Shown: in pieces, positions 9,147 to 18,614 of the stretch
How positions within the stretch are numbered: position 1 is the stretch's first letter
How the letters are laid out: each line of letters opens with the position of its first letter
Assembly: GCA_029027825.1 (NCBI GenBank)
Contig: CP093399.1
Location: 1,488,001-1,552,000, forward strand
Direction: 5' to 3'
Length of the DNA: 64,000 nt
Source of the DNA: Rs1 sp029027825
GTDB taxonomy: Bacteria; Pseudomonadota; Gammaproteobacteria; Pseudomonadales; Balneatricaceae
Position numbers and translations under genes: made by a program
The notes under the pieces: generated by a model
Database searches by the model: none
Told to the model about the DNA's origin: nothing
What the model saw: only the letters and a program-made list of their open reading frames with translations

Positions 9147-10340
9147 CTATTTGAGCACGTTTACAATGGCATTCGCTACATAGTCAACATTATGGGTTGC
9201 TATGCCCGCTATATTGATTCGACTTGAGCCTGCCATGTAAATCGAATACTCATCTTTGAGGCGCTTTACTTGTTCGGCAGAAATGCTGAGGAATGAAAAC
9301 ATGCCTTTTTCTGCGGTGATAAAGTCGAAATTACGCTCTGTACCCGCCGCTTTAATGCCTGTTGCCAAAGCAATTCGATTGTCTGCTAAGCGACTACGCA
9401 TCACCGTTAATTCACTACTCCATTGTTGATAGAGCGAAGCTGAGCTTAAGATGGTTTCAACAATGGCGGCGCCATGTGCCGGTGGCATGGAGTAATGTCC
9501 ACGTATAGTACTAAACAACTGGCTTGAGGAAATTTTTGCCCGCTCACTGTTCGCAGAGATGATGATGATGGTTCCGGTCCGCTCGCGGTATAGACCAAAG
9601 TTTTTAGAACAGGAGCTGGCGACGATCATTTCTGGAACACTATCGGCCATTAAGCGTAGCCCGTAAGCGTCTTCCTCAATCCCGTCTCCAAGGCCTTGAT
9701 AGGCAATATCGATGAATGGGATTAAGTTCTTAGCTAAAATCAGCGCAACTACTTTTTGCCATTGATCAATGCTTAAGTCCGCACCACTGGGGTTGTGGCA
9801 GCAGCCATGTAACAGCACTAAATCGCCTGCTGCAGCAGTGTTTAAGGTGTTCATCATGCCGGCAAAATCGACAGACTTAGTGCTGTTGTCGTAGTAGGGG
9901 TACTCTTTTAAAACCAACCCAGCTCCCGCTAATAATGGGATGTGATTAACCCAGGTCGGAGTGCTGACCCAGATAGTGGCATTGGGCGAACATACATTGA
10001 TAAATTCTGCAGCCATTCGCAATGCACCGCAACCACCTGGAGTTTGCGCTACGGAAATACGCTGGTCTTTAATTACCTGATGATCTTTGGAAAATAGTAA
10101 ATTTGCTGAAAGCTCGCAGTACAGTGCCGACCCTGCAGAACCGATATATGATTTAGTTTGCTGCTCATCTAAAATTATTTGCTCTGCTACTGAAACAGCA
10201 GCCATGATTGGCGTGTTTCCCTGTTCATCTTTATAAACCCCGACCCCTAAATCTACTTTTAGTGGGTTTTGATCTTGATTATATTGAACAGTTAATTTTA
10301 GTAGTGCATCTGGCGGCACTGCTTGCAACTGATTAAACAT
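9147..10340 (-). CDS. Aspartate/aromatic amino-acid aminotransferase (class I)
   Basis: This 397-residue PLP enzyme belongs to the AspC/TyrB family, which moves amino groups between aspartate or aromatic amino acids and 2-oxoglutarate in the cytosol. The PLP lysine lies in SCSKNFGLYRERTG at about residue 245. Other family features are HGCCHNPSG, with the asparagine that contacts PLP, and the C-terminal SSRINIAG with the substrate arginine. AspC and TyrB cannot be told apart by eye. It stands alone on the reverse strand. Confidence 0.93.
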   Translation of the reverse strand: MFNQLQAVPPDALLKLTVQYNQDQNPLKVDLGVGVYKDEQGNTPIMAAVSVAEQIILDEQQTKSYIGSAGSALYCELSANLLFSKDHQVIKDQRISVAQTPGGCGALRMAAEFINVCSPNATIWVSTPTWVNHIPLLAGAGLVLKEYPYYDNSTKSVDFAGMMNTLNTAAAGDLVLLHGCCHNPSGADLSIDQWQKVVALILAKNLIPFIDIAYQGLGDGIEEDAYGLRLMADSVPEMIVASSCSKNFGLYRERTGTIIIISANSERAKISSSQLFSTIRGHYSMPPAHGAAIVETILSSASLYQQWSSELTVMRSRLADNRIALATGIKAAGTERNFDFITAEKGMFSFLSISAEQVKRLKDEYSIYMAGSSRINIAGIATHNVDYVANAIVNVLK

Positions 10341-10557
10341 GATTATTCCTTAATATAGTTAGCGGCAAAATATTACTGTGAAATTATCTTTATCCGATCT
10401 GGGTACGAATGTGAGATCTCACTGTATACCTTGTTCAGAGTTTATTTAGCAAAGAGCAAGTGCCCGCATTGGGGCGCTTATCTCAGAACTTGAATGATGC
10501 TGATTGCAAACTCGTCTACGGATAAAACGAGGGTGCAAGTAATGACAGCTGAGTTTA

Positions 10558-11079
10558 TTACCACATTAAATCGTCTGGAATGGCATAATCCGCATAGGGA
10601 TCATCATCATCCTTAAGCTCTTTCTTAGGCAATTCCACCACCCAGTCACTTTGTAGAGCGTTTAATCTATGTGCTTGATCGGTGGGGATCAGCCAATATT
10701 TGTCATCCATAAAGACCACTGTTAGTAAACCGCAGAACAGCTGTGATTGCAGTTGCTTGTCGACATAAATACTTTTCACAAACTTTAAATGTGAAAATTG
10801 ATGCGTAATGTCAGAGCCTCTGGGGATGGTCACTCTGTTGCTTTCAACAATTTGTCGCGCCTGTGAAATGCGCGCTTTGTCAGCTTTTTGTTGCTCGCGA
10901 TCTAAGTTTAGCTGTTTATCTTTGTCGCGCTTGGCGGTCTGTTGCTGTTGGATCTGTAGTGCGTTGTCCGGAGCGGCTGTTTTCGATTTTTTCTTGCGCT
11001 TATCCGCTTTCGCTTTATTCGCCTGCTTTTTGCTGGCGAGGCCTGCTTTTAATAATTGATCTTGAAGTGAAATAGCCAT
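10558..11079 (-). CDS. DUF2058 family lysine-rich protein (YaiL-like)
   Basis: The 173-residue protein opens with the family signature SLQDQLLKAGL and then a very basic, Lys/Ala/Gln-rich, probably coiled segment (residues 15-75). A compact C-terminal domain contains FCGLLTVVFMDDKYWLIP and an acidic tail DDDDPYADY. This is the DUF2058 layout. The role is unknown; the basic N terminus suggests contact with nucleic acid or ribosomes, which is inference only. Open frames on the opposite strand here are shadows of its repetitive codons. Confidence 0.85.
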   Translation of the reverse strand: MAISLQDQLLKAGLASKKQANKAKADKRKKKSKTAAPDNALQIQQQQTAKRDKDKQLNLDREQQKADKARISQARQIVESNRVTIPRGSDITHQFSHLKFVKSIYVDKQLQSQLFCGLLTVVFMDDKYWLIPTDQAHRLNALQSDWVVELPKKELKDDDDPYADYAIPDDLMW

Positions 11080-11155
11080 TAGAATTACTGCGTCTGAGTG
11101 AGATTTAGCACACTATAGCACAGGCTTTTTAAGCTGTAAGTTGCGTGAATAATTT

Positions 11156-11195
11156 AGTGACTGTTTAAGCGAAATTTACCGCTTAAACAGTCACT
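11156..11195. terminator. Perfect 16-bp stem-loop downstream of the bkd operon
   Basis: AGTGACTGTTTAAGCG (11156-11171) is the exact reverse complement of 11180-11195, with an 8-base loop. CTTTT follows on the + strand; on the reverse strand, the direction of the bkd operon, the following bases are AAATTATT. It lies about 90 bases after the E2 stop codon and probably ends or stabilises the bkd transcript. Confidence 0.55.
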
Positions 11196-11284
11196 CTTTT
11201 GCGCTTAATTTATACAGCGGTTAGAAAAACAGCCGCTGAAATTCAGAGCTTCATGCATAGCTGTATTTATGTAACGGGTGCAGC

Positions 11285-12508
11285 CTAAACAAAGATCGCC
11301 CCCGGATTTTCCAGTAGGGCTTTCAGCGCTTGGATAAATAAAGCACCATCATATCCGTCTACAATACGGTGATCAAAAGAGGAGGATAAATTCATCATCT
11401 TCCTAATCACTATATCGCCATCAATGACTACAGGCCTCAGCTGCATTTTGTTAATGCCGATAATAGTGGTTTCCGGGGCGTTAATAATGGGGGTAGTCGC
11501 TATGCCGCCAATAGCACCTAGACTAGTAATAGTGATGGTCGAGCCGGTTAACTGCTGAGACTTGGCGCTACCACTGCGGGTGATGGCAGTGATCTGGGAT
11601 AGCTGTGCAGCGCTTTGCCAGATGTCTTGCTGCTGAGTGTTTTTAATCACCGGTACCAGTAATCCCTGTTCGGTCATGGTGGCGATGCCTACATGAACGG
11701 CACTGTGTTGCGTGAGTATTTCTGTTTCAGCATTGTAGTGGGCGTTGCAATTTGGAAAATCGTTGAGGACTTTGACCAAGGCTTGCATGATAAAGGGGAG
11801 CAACGTCAGTTTTTGCTGTTCGTCTTTACGATGCTTGTTTAAATGCTCTCGCAGTGTGTCTAGTGCGGTTAGATCTATTTCTTCAATATATGAGTAATGC
11901 GGAATGTTGTGGGTGGCCTGCAGCATTTTTTTCGCAATAGCCCGGCGCAAACCGCTTATTTTGATGTCTTTCGTGGCAAAGTCAGCATCTGTTGTGCTTC
12001 TGGTATCAGCAGTTTTACTGACTTGTTGCCCGCCGTTGTCAATGAAATTTTGCAGATCAGAATTATTAATTCGGCCCGCTGCACCAGTACCCGAGACTAA
12101 ACTTAAATCAATATTACCCTCCCTGGCATGTCTGCGCACGGAAGGGGAGCTAAGTACTGTTTTGCTCGGCACTTGGATCGGATCGTTAGTGGTCAAACAG
12201 CTGACGGCTTGTGGGGCCGCGACGGCTGTTGGTTGTCGCTCATCCTGAGCTACGCTTTCGGCGCTGTTCTCAAGAGTAAAAAGGATTAATTCACTGCCGA
12301 CCGGGATTTCTACACCCGCTTCACAGGCAAGTTTTGCAACCACGCCAGACACTGGAGCGGTCACCTCTACTACCGCTTTATCGGTCATGACATCGACAAT
12401 GTGTTGATCTTCACTGACTGTATCGCCGACTTTGACATGCCATTCAATAATTTCAGAGGCGACAATCCCTTCCCCCAAATCGGGTAATTTGAAACTAAAT
12501 TGACTCAT
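11285..12508 (-). CDS. bkdB: Branched-chain 2-oxoacid dehydrogenase E2 (lipoyl acyltransferase)
   Basis: This 407-residue E2 has three domains. A single lipoyl domain has the modified lysine in MTDKAVVEV (Lys44). A peripheral-subunit-binding domain at about residues 118-150 starts PSVRRHAREG. The acyltransferase core ends with the catalytic DHRIVDG (His380, Asp384). It transfers the acyl group made by E1 to CoA. Its ATG shares one base with the E1 beta stop codon (TAATG), so the two are translationally coupled. No E3 gene follows, so lipoamide dehydrogenase must come from elsewhere. Confidence 0.95.
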   Translation of the reverse strand: MSQFSFKLPDLGEGIVASEIIEWHVKVGDTVSEDQHIVDVMTDKAVVEVTAPVSGVVAKLACEAGVEIPVGSELILFTLENSAESVAQDERQPTAVAAPQAVSCLTTNDPIQVPSKTVLSSPSVRRHAREGNIDLSLVSGTGAAGRINNSDLQNFIDNGGQQVSKTADTRSTTDADFATKDIKISGLRRAIAKKMLQATHNIPHYSYIEEIDLTALDTLREHLNKHRKDEQQKLTLLPFIMQALVKVLNDFPNCNAHYNAETEILTQHSAVHVGIATMTEQGLLVPVIKNTQQQDIWQSAAQLSQITAITRSGSAKSQQLTGSTITITSLGAIGGIATTPIINAPETTIIGINKMQLRPVVIDGDIVIRKMMNLSSSFDHRIVDGYDGALFIQALKALLENPGAIFV

Positions 12509-13524
12509 TAGTTGCTCTCCAAAGTGCGCAGCATGGCATCAGTGATACGTTTTTGGCTGGGGAAATATTGCCATTCAAAGGCGTGTGGGTAGGGCGTATC
12601 CCAGCCGGTAACACGTTCGATCGGAGCTTTTAAGTGCCAGAAGCACTGCTCTTGAACTTGCGCTAAAATTTCGGCGCCAAAACCACTGGTTAATGTTGCT
12701 TCATGTACCACTACACAGCGGCCAGTTTTAGCCACTGAGGCTTTAATGGTATCAATATCAAGCGGAACTAACGTGCGGATATCGATCAACTCAGCGCTAA
12801 TGCCGCTGGCATTGATTGCCCCCTGGGCAACGTGCACCATATTACCGTAAGTGACAACAGTGACATCAGCGCCTTCTTGTACGACTGCTGCACTGCCTAT
12901 TTCAACGCGGTAATGTTCGATTGGAACTTCACCCAAAGGGTGTGAACTCCACGCTTTGGCGACTTGATCATGACGGCCATCAAATGGACCATTGTAAATT
13001 CTTTTTGGCTCAAAAAAGATAATCGGATCGTTACTTTCTATCGCTGAAATCAGCAGCCCTTTTGCATCGTAAGGATTGGATGGCATCACTGTTTTTAAGC
13101 CGCAAGCGTGGGTGAAAAATGCCTCTGGGCTCTGTGAGTGAGTTTGTCCGCCCCGTATGCCGCCACCACAGGGAGTACGAATGACGATCGGTGCAAAAAA
13201 CTCCCCGCCGCTGCGGTGCCGTAATCTGGCTAGTTCAGAGACTATTTGATCAATCGCTGGATAGATATAGTCGGAAAACTGTATTTCAACAATCGGCCGT
13301 AAGCCATTCACTCCCATGCCGATAGCGACACCCATAATGCCGCCTTCAGCGATCGGCATATCTAAGGCGCGATGAGCACCGTATTTTTTATACAGGCCAT
13401 CTGTGCAGCGAAAAACGCCGCCGAAATATCCTACATCTTCGCCCATTACTAGCACGTTAGGGTCAATATCCATGCAGATATCCATGGCTGAATTAAGTGC
13501 TTGTATCATATTCATATTGGCCAT
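12508..13524 (-). CDS. bkdA2: Branched-chain 2-oxoacid dehydrogenase E1 beta
   Basis: The 338-residue beta subunit of the thiamine-diphosphate E1 contains VLVMGEDVGYFGGVFR near residues 25-40, the EGGIMGVAIG segment and HSQSPEAFFTH. These are typical of E1 beta in branched-chain rather than pyruvate complexes. It forms a heterotetramer with the E1 alpha encoded four bases upstream and decarboxylates the 2-oxoacids of Val, Leu and Ile. Confidence 0.95.
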   Translation of the reverse strand: MANMNMIQALNSAMDICMDIDPNVLVMGEDVGYFGGVFRCTDGLYKKYGAHRALDMPIAEGGIMGVAIGMGVNGLRPIVEIQFSDYIYPAIDQIVSELARLRHRSGGEFFAPIVIRTPCGGGIRGGQTHSQSPEAFFTHACGLKTVMPSNPYDAKGLLISAIESNDPIIFFEPKRIYNGPFDGRHDQVAKAWSSHPLGEVPIEHYRVEIGSAAVVQEGADVTVVTYGNMVHVAQGAINASGISAELIDIRTLVPLDIDTIKASVAKTGRCVVVHEATLTSGFGAEILAQVQEQCFWHLKAPIERVTGWDTPYPHAFEWQYFPSQKRITDAMLRTLESN

Positions 13525-13527
13525 GAC

Positions 13528-14781
13528 TTAATCTCCTATCTTCTGGCTTTGGGCTAGCAAGTGCGGGGGGATATCTTCAAATACATCTTCAAACATTGAA
13601 CTAACGGGCCAGTGTGGGCCGTTATCCAAGGAGCCAAAAGCTAGCGCCTCTTGCCAGTGCGCAGTGATGCTTTGGCTCAGTTCTTCAGTTAGTGCTAAAT
13701 GCTGCGCTTCGCTCCATTCACCGAGGGCAATTAAATGCTGTTTCAATCGATTGATGGGATCGCCCAATGGCCAGTACTTCGCTTCATTTTTACCTCGGTA
13801 GGCATCGGGGTTATCGCTGGTAGAATGACCTTCAGTTCGGTAGGTGAAATGTTCAATGAATGTCGGGCCGCCGCCTTGTCGTGCACGCTCAGCTGCCCAT
13901 TGAGTCACAGCGTATACCGCTAAAAAATCATTTCCGTCAACCCGGATGCCCGGTACATTTAAGCCAATACTACGCGCGGCAAATGTGGTTCCGGTACTGG
14001 CAAAAGATTGCGGAGTTGAAATCGCCCATTGATTATTGACGACGTTTAAAATCACCGGGGCTTTATAAGTTGAGCCAAATACCAGCGCGTGATAAACATC
14101 GGCCGCAGCAGTAGTGCCATCACCAACCCAAGATACTGCAATTCGGTCCTCTCCTTTATAGGCTGCGGCCATGCCCCAGCCGACAGCTTGAGAATATTGG
14201 GTGGCTAAATTCCCCGACAGAGAGAAGAAATTATGTTGCTTAGAGCTGTAAAAGATCGGCATCTGTCGGCCTTTAATATTATCCTTAGCGTTAGATAAAC
14301 ACTGACACATTAAATCGACGATCGAATGTTCGCGAACAAACAGCAAGCCCTGTTGGCGATAGCTGGGAAACATCATATCGGTCGCTCTCAAGGCCATTCC
14401 CTGCGCCACAGATATAGCTTCTTCACCGGTCGATTTCATATAGAAGGACAGTTTCCCCTGGCGCTGCATTTTAAACATTCGATCATCGAATGCCCGGACA
14501 TGCAGCATATGCTTTAAGCCAAGGCGCAGTGTCTCGGCGCTAATTTCAGGCACCCAAGGGCCTGAACATAGATGCTCGTCGTCTAATACCCGGACGATTC
14601 CATAGGCCAAATCTTGCATGTCTAAGGCGCCGGTCAGAACCTCAGGTTTATGGCTGTCAGTGGGGTGGGGAATAGTAATGTGTGAAAAATCTGGTGTCGT
14701 ATCAGGGCGTGAAGAAGCTTGCGGTACAAATAATTTTGAATGGTAGCTCTTAACGCTCTGCTCGGGTTGCTTGCTGGCCAT
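13528..14781 (-). CDS. bkdA1: Branched-chain 2-oxoacid dehydrogenase E1 alpha
   Basis: This subunit carries the thiamine-diphosphate motif starting at GDGTTAAADV and ending at NNQWAIS. It also has SFYMKSTGEEA and the phosphorylation-loop-like region YRTEGHSTSDNP. I place the start at the ATG at 14781 because AGGAGA lies seven bases upstream; a further in-frame start at 14802 lacks this. The protein is then 417 residues. It heads the operon E1 alpha, E1 beta, E2, with the Lrp-type regulator divergent beyond the leucine dehydrogenase remnant. Confidence 0.94.
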   Translation of the reverse strand: MASKQPEQSVKSYHSKLFVPQASSRPDTTPDFSHITIPHPTDSHKPEVLTGALDMQDLAYGIVRVLDDEHLCSGPWVPEISAETLRLGLKHMLHVRAFDDRMFKMQRQGKLSFYMKSTGEEAISVAQGMALRATDMMFPSYRQQGLLFVREHSIVDLMCQCLSNAKDNIKGRQMPIFYSSKQHNFFSLSGNLATQYSQAVGWGMAAAYKGEDRIAVSWVGDGTTAAADVYHALVFGSTYKAPVILNVVNNQWAISTPQSFASTGTTFAARSIGLNVPGIRVDGNDFLAVYAVTQWAAERARQGGGPTFIEHFTYRTEGHSTSDNPDAYRGKNEAKYWPLGDPINRLKQHLIALGEWSEAQHLALTEELSQSITAHWQEALAFGSLDNGPHWPVSSMFEDVFEDIPPHLLAQSQKIGD

Positions 14782-14887
14782 GAGTTTCTCTCCTACTATC
14801 ACTGAGAATATATAAAACTAATAAATTGTTATTTTAATTATTTAGAATCAATGCTTTATTGGATTATAGTGATGTTGTTCATTGGGC

Positions 14888-15155
14888 TTATTGTTTGCAG
14901 GTCAGACCGCTAAAAGATTTTTCTGCTAGCTGATTGACGATTAAATAAGTGCTGGTATTGCTTTGCTCAGCGCGTATAAAAATCTCTGTCAGGGTGTGCC
15001 GATTTAGCAGGAGGCAAAGATAAACGACAGCCGCCGAGCGAGGGGCCTAAATTAGTATTGTGGACAGCAATAATTGCTTTTAAGCCCACTGCTTCATCGC
15101 TAATAAAAACAACTTGTTGGTGATCATCAAATTCTATATGGGAAAATACTGACAT
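14888..15155 (-). pseudogene. Leucine/phenylalanine dehydrogenase, gutted remnant
   Basis: The first 45 or so codons from the ATG at 15155 encode the N terminus of a Glu/Leu/Phe/Val dehydrogenase, including VGLKAIIAVHNTNLGPSLGG. The frame then degenerates. In another frame, just before the TAA at 14888-14890, is a stretch beginning TSTYLIVNQLAE that resembles the C-terminal helix of leucine dehydrogenases. About 300 residues between are missing, including the catalytic lysine and the NAD domain. The gene once supplied the deamination step before the adjacent branched-chain complex. The N-terminal match is good; the C-terminal match is tentative. Confidence 0.72.
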
Positions 15156-15407
15156 GAAGTTACCTGTGGTTCAGGGTATGGTTATATGCTGTTTAGGATG
15201 CTATTTATCGGCATTGTAGACAGCGTTTTATTATCAGTAAAATATACCTGTTAATCGCAGTAAAATTCATTTAAATTTTATCGGTTATTGTCGTTATTAA
15301 GTATAATAAATTCAAAAATATTAAATTTTGAGAATAAATAATATAACTATTGGTGAAAGCTTAAATACTAAGTATGATTGTTTTTTTGAGAGGTCAACTT
15401 TTATTAA

Positions 15408-15610
15408 GAGACCTCTGCATAACTTACCCAAAGGGTATGATAACTGCGCTCGGTAATGCGGCGTTAAAAACCGGCTCAATATGCTCATTTACACCAGTAA
15501 TACCCATAAACAGGGGCACACTGTACCCAAAGTGAGGGGCATACTAACTCCGCTATTTCGCCGGTTTTTTCCTTGTCTTACCTTCGCTCGCAACGTTATG
15601 CAGAGATCTC
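15408..15610. mobile_element. Family-1 element, 203-bp form
   Basis: It begins GAGACCTCTGCATAAC and ends GTTATGCAGAGATCTC, with perfect 5-bp duplications ATTAA on both sides (15403-15407 and 15611-15615). It is the longest family-1 copy here and exceeds the 180-bp copy by an interior stretch containing GTACCCAAAGTGAGGGGC. It lies between the leucine dehydrogenase remnant and the Lrp-type regulator, 39 bases from that regulator's start codon. Confidence 0.9.
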
Positions 15611-15649
15611 ATTAAAGCTGTAATCAGCACTTTTTACTGAGAAAATCTT

Positions 15650-16120
15650 ATGAAACTAGATAAAATTGATCAAATGATATTGCAACTATTACAACAAGAC
15701 GCCAGCATTAGTGCCTCTGATATTGCCGAAAAAGTTAACTTATCACAGCCCCCTTGTTGGCGGCGTATTAAGCGCTTAGAAGATCAGGGTTATATATTAA
15801 AGCGCACTGCAATATTAGACCCGGCAAAATTGGGGCTGAATTTGGTCATTTACGCGCAAGTGAAACTTATTGCCAATGGTGAATTGGCCACCTTTGAACA
15901 AGCGGTTAAAAAAATTGATGAGATAACAGAATGTTATGTGATGTTGGGGAATGTGGACTTTTTACTGCGCATAGATACCACCGATATAGCGGGCTATGAA
16001 CGTCTCTATCGCGAGCAGTTATCAAAACTACCAGGGGTGCAAGAATTTAATACTAGTGTTGCGATGAGCGCCGTTAAAAGAACCACTCAGTTACCGATAA
16101 ATTTACACTTGGAAATTTAG
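15650..16120 (+). CDS. bkdR: Lrp/AsnC-family regulator, probable BkdR
   Basis: This 156-residue protein has an N-terminal helix-turn-helix (residues 5-60, with SASDIAEKVNLSQPPCWRRI) and a C-terminal RAM ligand-binding domain containing ECYVMLGNVDFLLRI. In Pseudomonas, BkdR is an Lrp-type activator transcribed away from the bkd operon, and the same arrangement is seen here. Its upstream region now contains a 203-bp family-1 element and a broken leucine dehydrogenase gene. Family is firm; the target is inferred from position. Confidence 0.85.
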   Translation: MKLDKIDQMILQLLQQDASISASDIAEKVNLSQPPCWRRIKRLEDQGYILKRTAILDPAKLGLNLVIYAQVKLIANGELATFEQAVKKIDEITECYVMLGNVDFLLRIDTTDIAGYERLYREQLSKLPGVQEFNTSVAMSAVKRTTQLPINLHLEI

Positions 16121-16338
16121 TCTATTCTCGGTTGGGTTCATTGATCAGTTGTGACAGAAATTATCAGTGATTAGATTTGTCATGTTGCTATTGTCGAATG
16201 TACTTTTGCCACGATAATGCCATCTATAAAAGACTATTTGGCATTCGTGGCTGGGAGCGACAGGGCAGAATAGTTCTTTGACATTTGAAGCTAACCGCCA
16301 TCTTTTTAATCAGTTAGCGGCTAAATGTAGTTGGTCTA

Positions 16339-16575
16339 TTATTGCTCGGCAACTTTTTTAGCAAATTCAGTATATCCGCCGATATGTTCAGCGCCAATGA
16401 AGATCTGAGGCACTGTTTCAACAGGCTTGCCCACCGTTTTTTCTAGATCGGCTTTGCTGATACCCTCTTCGTGAATATCAATGTAGCGATGCTCTATATT
16501 TTGCTCTTCGCATAAATCTTTTGCCCTGACACAAAAACCACAACCTTTACGGCCAAAAATTGTAACGCGCTCCAT
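16339..16575 (-). CDS. grxA: Glutaredoxin 1 (GrxA type)
   Basis: The 78-residue protein matches GrxA along its length, with TIFGRKGC, RAKDL, the TVPQIFI cis-proline segment and GGYTEF. The active site is Cys12-Gly-Phe-Cys15 instead of the usual Cys-Pro-Tyr-Cys. It reduces disulfides with glutathione in the cytosol. I use the ATG at 16575, which has GGGGA upstream, rather than an in-frame TTG four codons earlier. Confidence 0.92.
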   Translation of the reverse strand: MERVTIFGRKGCGFCVRAKDLCEEQNIEHRYIDIHEEGISKADLEKTVGKPVETVPQIFIGAEHIGGYTEFAKKVAEQ

Positions 16576-16936
16576 GATAATCCCCAATATATTTTAAAAG
16601 CGTATTTCAGCATTTATTCGAGCAGATTACCAATAAATAAAACCTCGATTTTGGATTATTTAATAGCAGCGTCGATCACTCCAGATTAATCGGCCGATAG
16701 CGATCATTGTTCAGGCATTTTTAGTCTGTGGTGGGGCTTAAACCAAAGCTGGTTTATGGTGGTAATCAGCGGCCCTTGGAGCTGGCGCACAGATAACCGG
16801 CTAAATAGTGCTCCTTAAATTAGGTAGATTGTTGGGTTTTTAGAGTAAAAGCGCGGGTTCTTGCTAGTGCTTTGCTCGCTCAGGCTTTAAGATGGCTGGA
16901 TTAAACCATTCTGATTGCTAATAAAGAGATAATTCA
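16576..16936. other. Divergent intergenic region, nothing recognised
   Basis: These 361 bases separate divergent grxA and the YeeN-type gene and must hold both promoters. I see no gene, repeat-family element or structured RNA. Confidence 0.4.
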
Positions 16937-17662
16937 ATGGGTAGGAAGTTCGAAAAAAATAAAGCCACCATGGCTAAAACGCAAGGTGCTAAGTCTCAGT
17001 TATATGCCAGGTATGCAAAAGAAATATTTGTAAGTGCTAAAAATGGCAGCTCTGATCCAGATGCGAACCCTTCACTGCGAAGTGTTATCGATAAAGCAAA
17101 GAAGGACCAAGTACCTGCGCATGTCATCGATAAAGCGATTGAAAAAGCCAAGGGCGGCGGCGGTGAAAACTACGAGCCAATGCGCTACGAAGGTTTTGGC
17201 CCAGGCGGCTGCATGGTGATCATTGATTGTTTGACCGATAATAATAACCGTACATTTGGTGATATTAGAATTTGCTTCAACAAAGGTCATTCTAAATTAG
17301 GTGGGCAGGGAACGGTCGCGCATATGTTTGATCATAACGCGATGTTTGTCTTTGAACACAGTGATGAGGAGGCCGTGTTAGAAGCGTTAATGATGGCGGA
17401 TGTCGATGTCACTGATATAGAGAATGATGCAGGTACGATTACAGTATCAGCGCCGCACACCGAATATTTCAAAGCAAAGTCAGCACTTAAAGAAAGCTTT
17501 AAAGAGCTTGAATATCAAGTGGAAGAAGTGACTTTTGTCCCGCAAACTATTGTTGAATTAAGTGGCGAAGACGTAGAGAAATTTGAACAGTTCATGCAAC
17601 TTCTACATGATTGTGATGATGTTCAAGAAATTTATCACAATGCTGAAATAGCTGAAGGATAA
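16937..17662 (+). CDS. yeeN: YebC/PmpR-family protein, YeeN type
   Basis: This 241-residue protein is a YebC/TACO1-family member with the three-lobed fold. The family N terminus is a variant, GRKFEKNKATMAKTQGAKSQ. Other features are the IDKAIEKAKGGGGENY segment and the HSKLGGQGTVAHMF motif. The N-terminal spelling favours the YeeN subgroup over YebC proper. Members act as transcription factors or promote translation of polyproline stretches; which applies here cannot be read from sequence. Confidence 0.88.
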   Translation: MGRKFEKNKATMAKTQGAKSQLYARYAKEIFVSAKNGSSDPDANPSLRSVIDKAKKDQVPAHVIDKAIEKAKGGGGENYEPMRYEGFGPGGCMVIIDCLTDNNNRTFGDIRICFNKGHSKLGGQGTVAHMFDHNAMFVFEHSDEEAVLEALMMADVDVTDIENDAGTITVSAPHTEYFKAKSALKESFKELEYQVEEVTFVPQTIVELSGEDVEKFEQFMQLLHDCDDVQEIYHNAEIAEG

Positions 17663-17842
17663 TATTTTGAATGCAGCGGCTGTGGTAGCGCTGCTCTGAA
17701 CTATACACGCACTTGTACGTTACAGGTGTGTGATGGGCTCGGCCTCTATTATCGAAAGAGCTACAAGATGCTCAATGTAGTCGTAGCCCCACCACTGGGA
17801 AGGGGCTGTCTTAATACTTTCTAAATATTTTCTAAATACCTT

Positions 17843-18457
17843 CTAAAAGGTTACGACTCTAATCGCCAATAGAATAAAAATGGCCCCAGTCACACGATTA
17901 ACCACTTGATTCTTTTCTTTAAGCCAGTTCAATACCGGCCCTTTCGCCAGCAGTAACACCACCAGTGAATACCAACCACCATCAATGATTACCACGGTGG
18001 CTATCATAATCGCCTGATCCATGAATGATGCATCTACTGAGATGAATTGCGAAAAAATCGCGATAAAAAAGATCGCCAGTTTAGGGTTTAAAATCGAAAT
18101 CATCGCTCCCTCCATGCCTGCTTTCCACAAGGTGGTTTGCTGTTGGGGGAGGCTTGCACTGATCGTTGTTGCTTTGCCAGCGCGAATAGCTTGTATGCCT
18201 AAATATGCCAAATAACCCGCACCGGCCCAAGTAATAGCTTGAAATAAAACTTGTGATTGAGTGATGATGATCGCTAGACCAAAAATACAGGCAAATGCCC
18301 ATAGACCAACACCGATAGCATGAAACCAGCTGGTCGCTAAAGCGTGCTTACGACCGTTATCTGTCGCTTGTTTCAACACTACCGCTAAACTAGGGCCAGG
18401 TGATATTGCGCCTAAGCAGCAGATAGCCACTAAAGAAAACCATGATACGAGAGTCAT
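17843..18457 (-). CDS. LysE/RhtB-family amino-acid exporter
   Basis: This 204-residue inner-membrane protein has about six membrane segments and the family motif SPGPSLAVVLKQA at residues 20-32. It probably exports an amino acid or derivative. A second exporter of possible lysine specificity (LysO) lies 3 kb away. The ligand is unknown. Confidence 0.88.
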   Translation of the reverse strand: MTLVSWFSLVAICCLGAISPGPSLAVVLKQATDNGRKHALATSWFHAIGVGLWAFACIFGLAIIITQSQVLFQAITWAGAGYLAYLGIQAIRAGKATTISASLPQQQTTLWKAGMEGAMISILNPKLAIFFIAIFSQFISVDASFMDQAIMIATVVIIDGGWYSLVVLLLAKGPVLNWLKEKNQVVNRVTGAIFILLAIRVVTF

Positions 18458-18614
18458 TCAATGCTCCTTATTGAGGAAGGAGCTAAGGATACCCCCGGTG
18501 ACAATGAGATACAACTTAAGCTTTAGGTGCCTAAATTATAAGCAGTTATAAGTCGTGTTTGAGTGGTTTGCCGCCATGCTCTGCTTAACAAAAGTTATTG
18601 GGCCTATAACTATT

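Noticed and set aside
10411..10418. GAGATCTC palindrome before the aminotransferase gene
   Set aside because: It resembles the right end of family 1 with similar flank, but eight bases are too few to call a remnant.
10808..11075. Cys/Leu-rich frames opposite the DUF2058 gene
   Set aside because: They are shadows of lysine and glutamine codons on the real strand.
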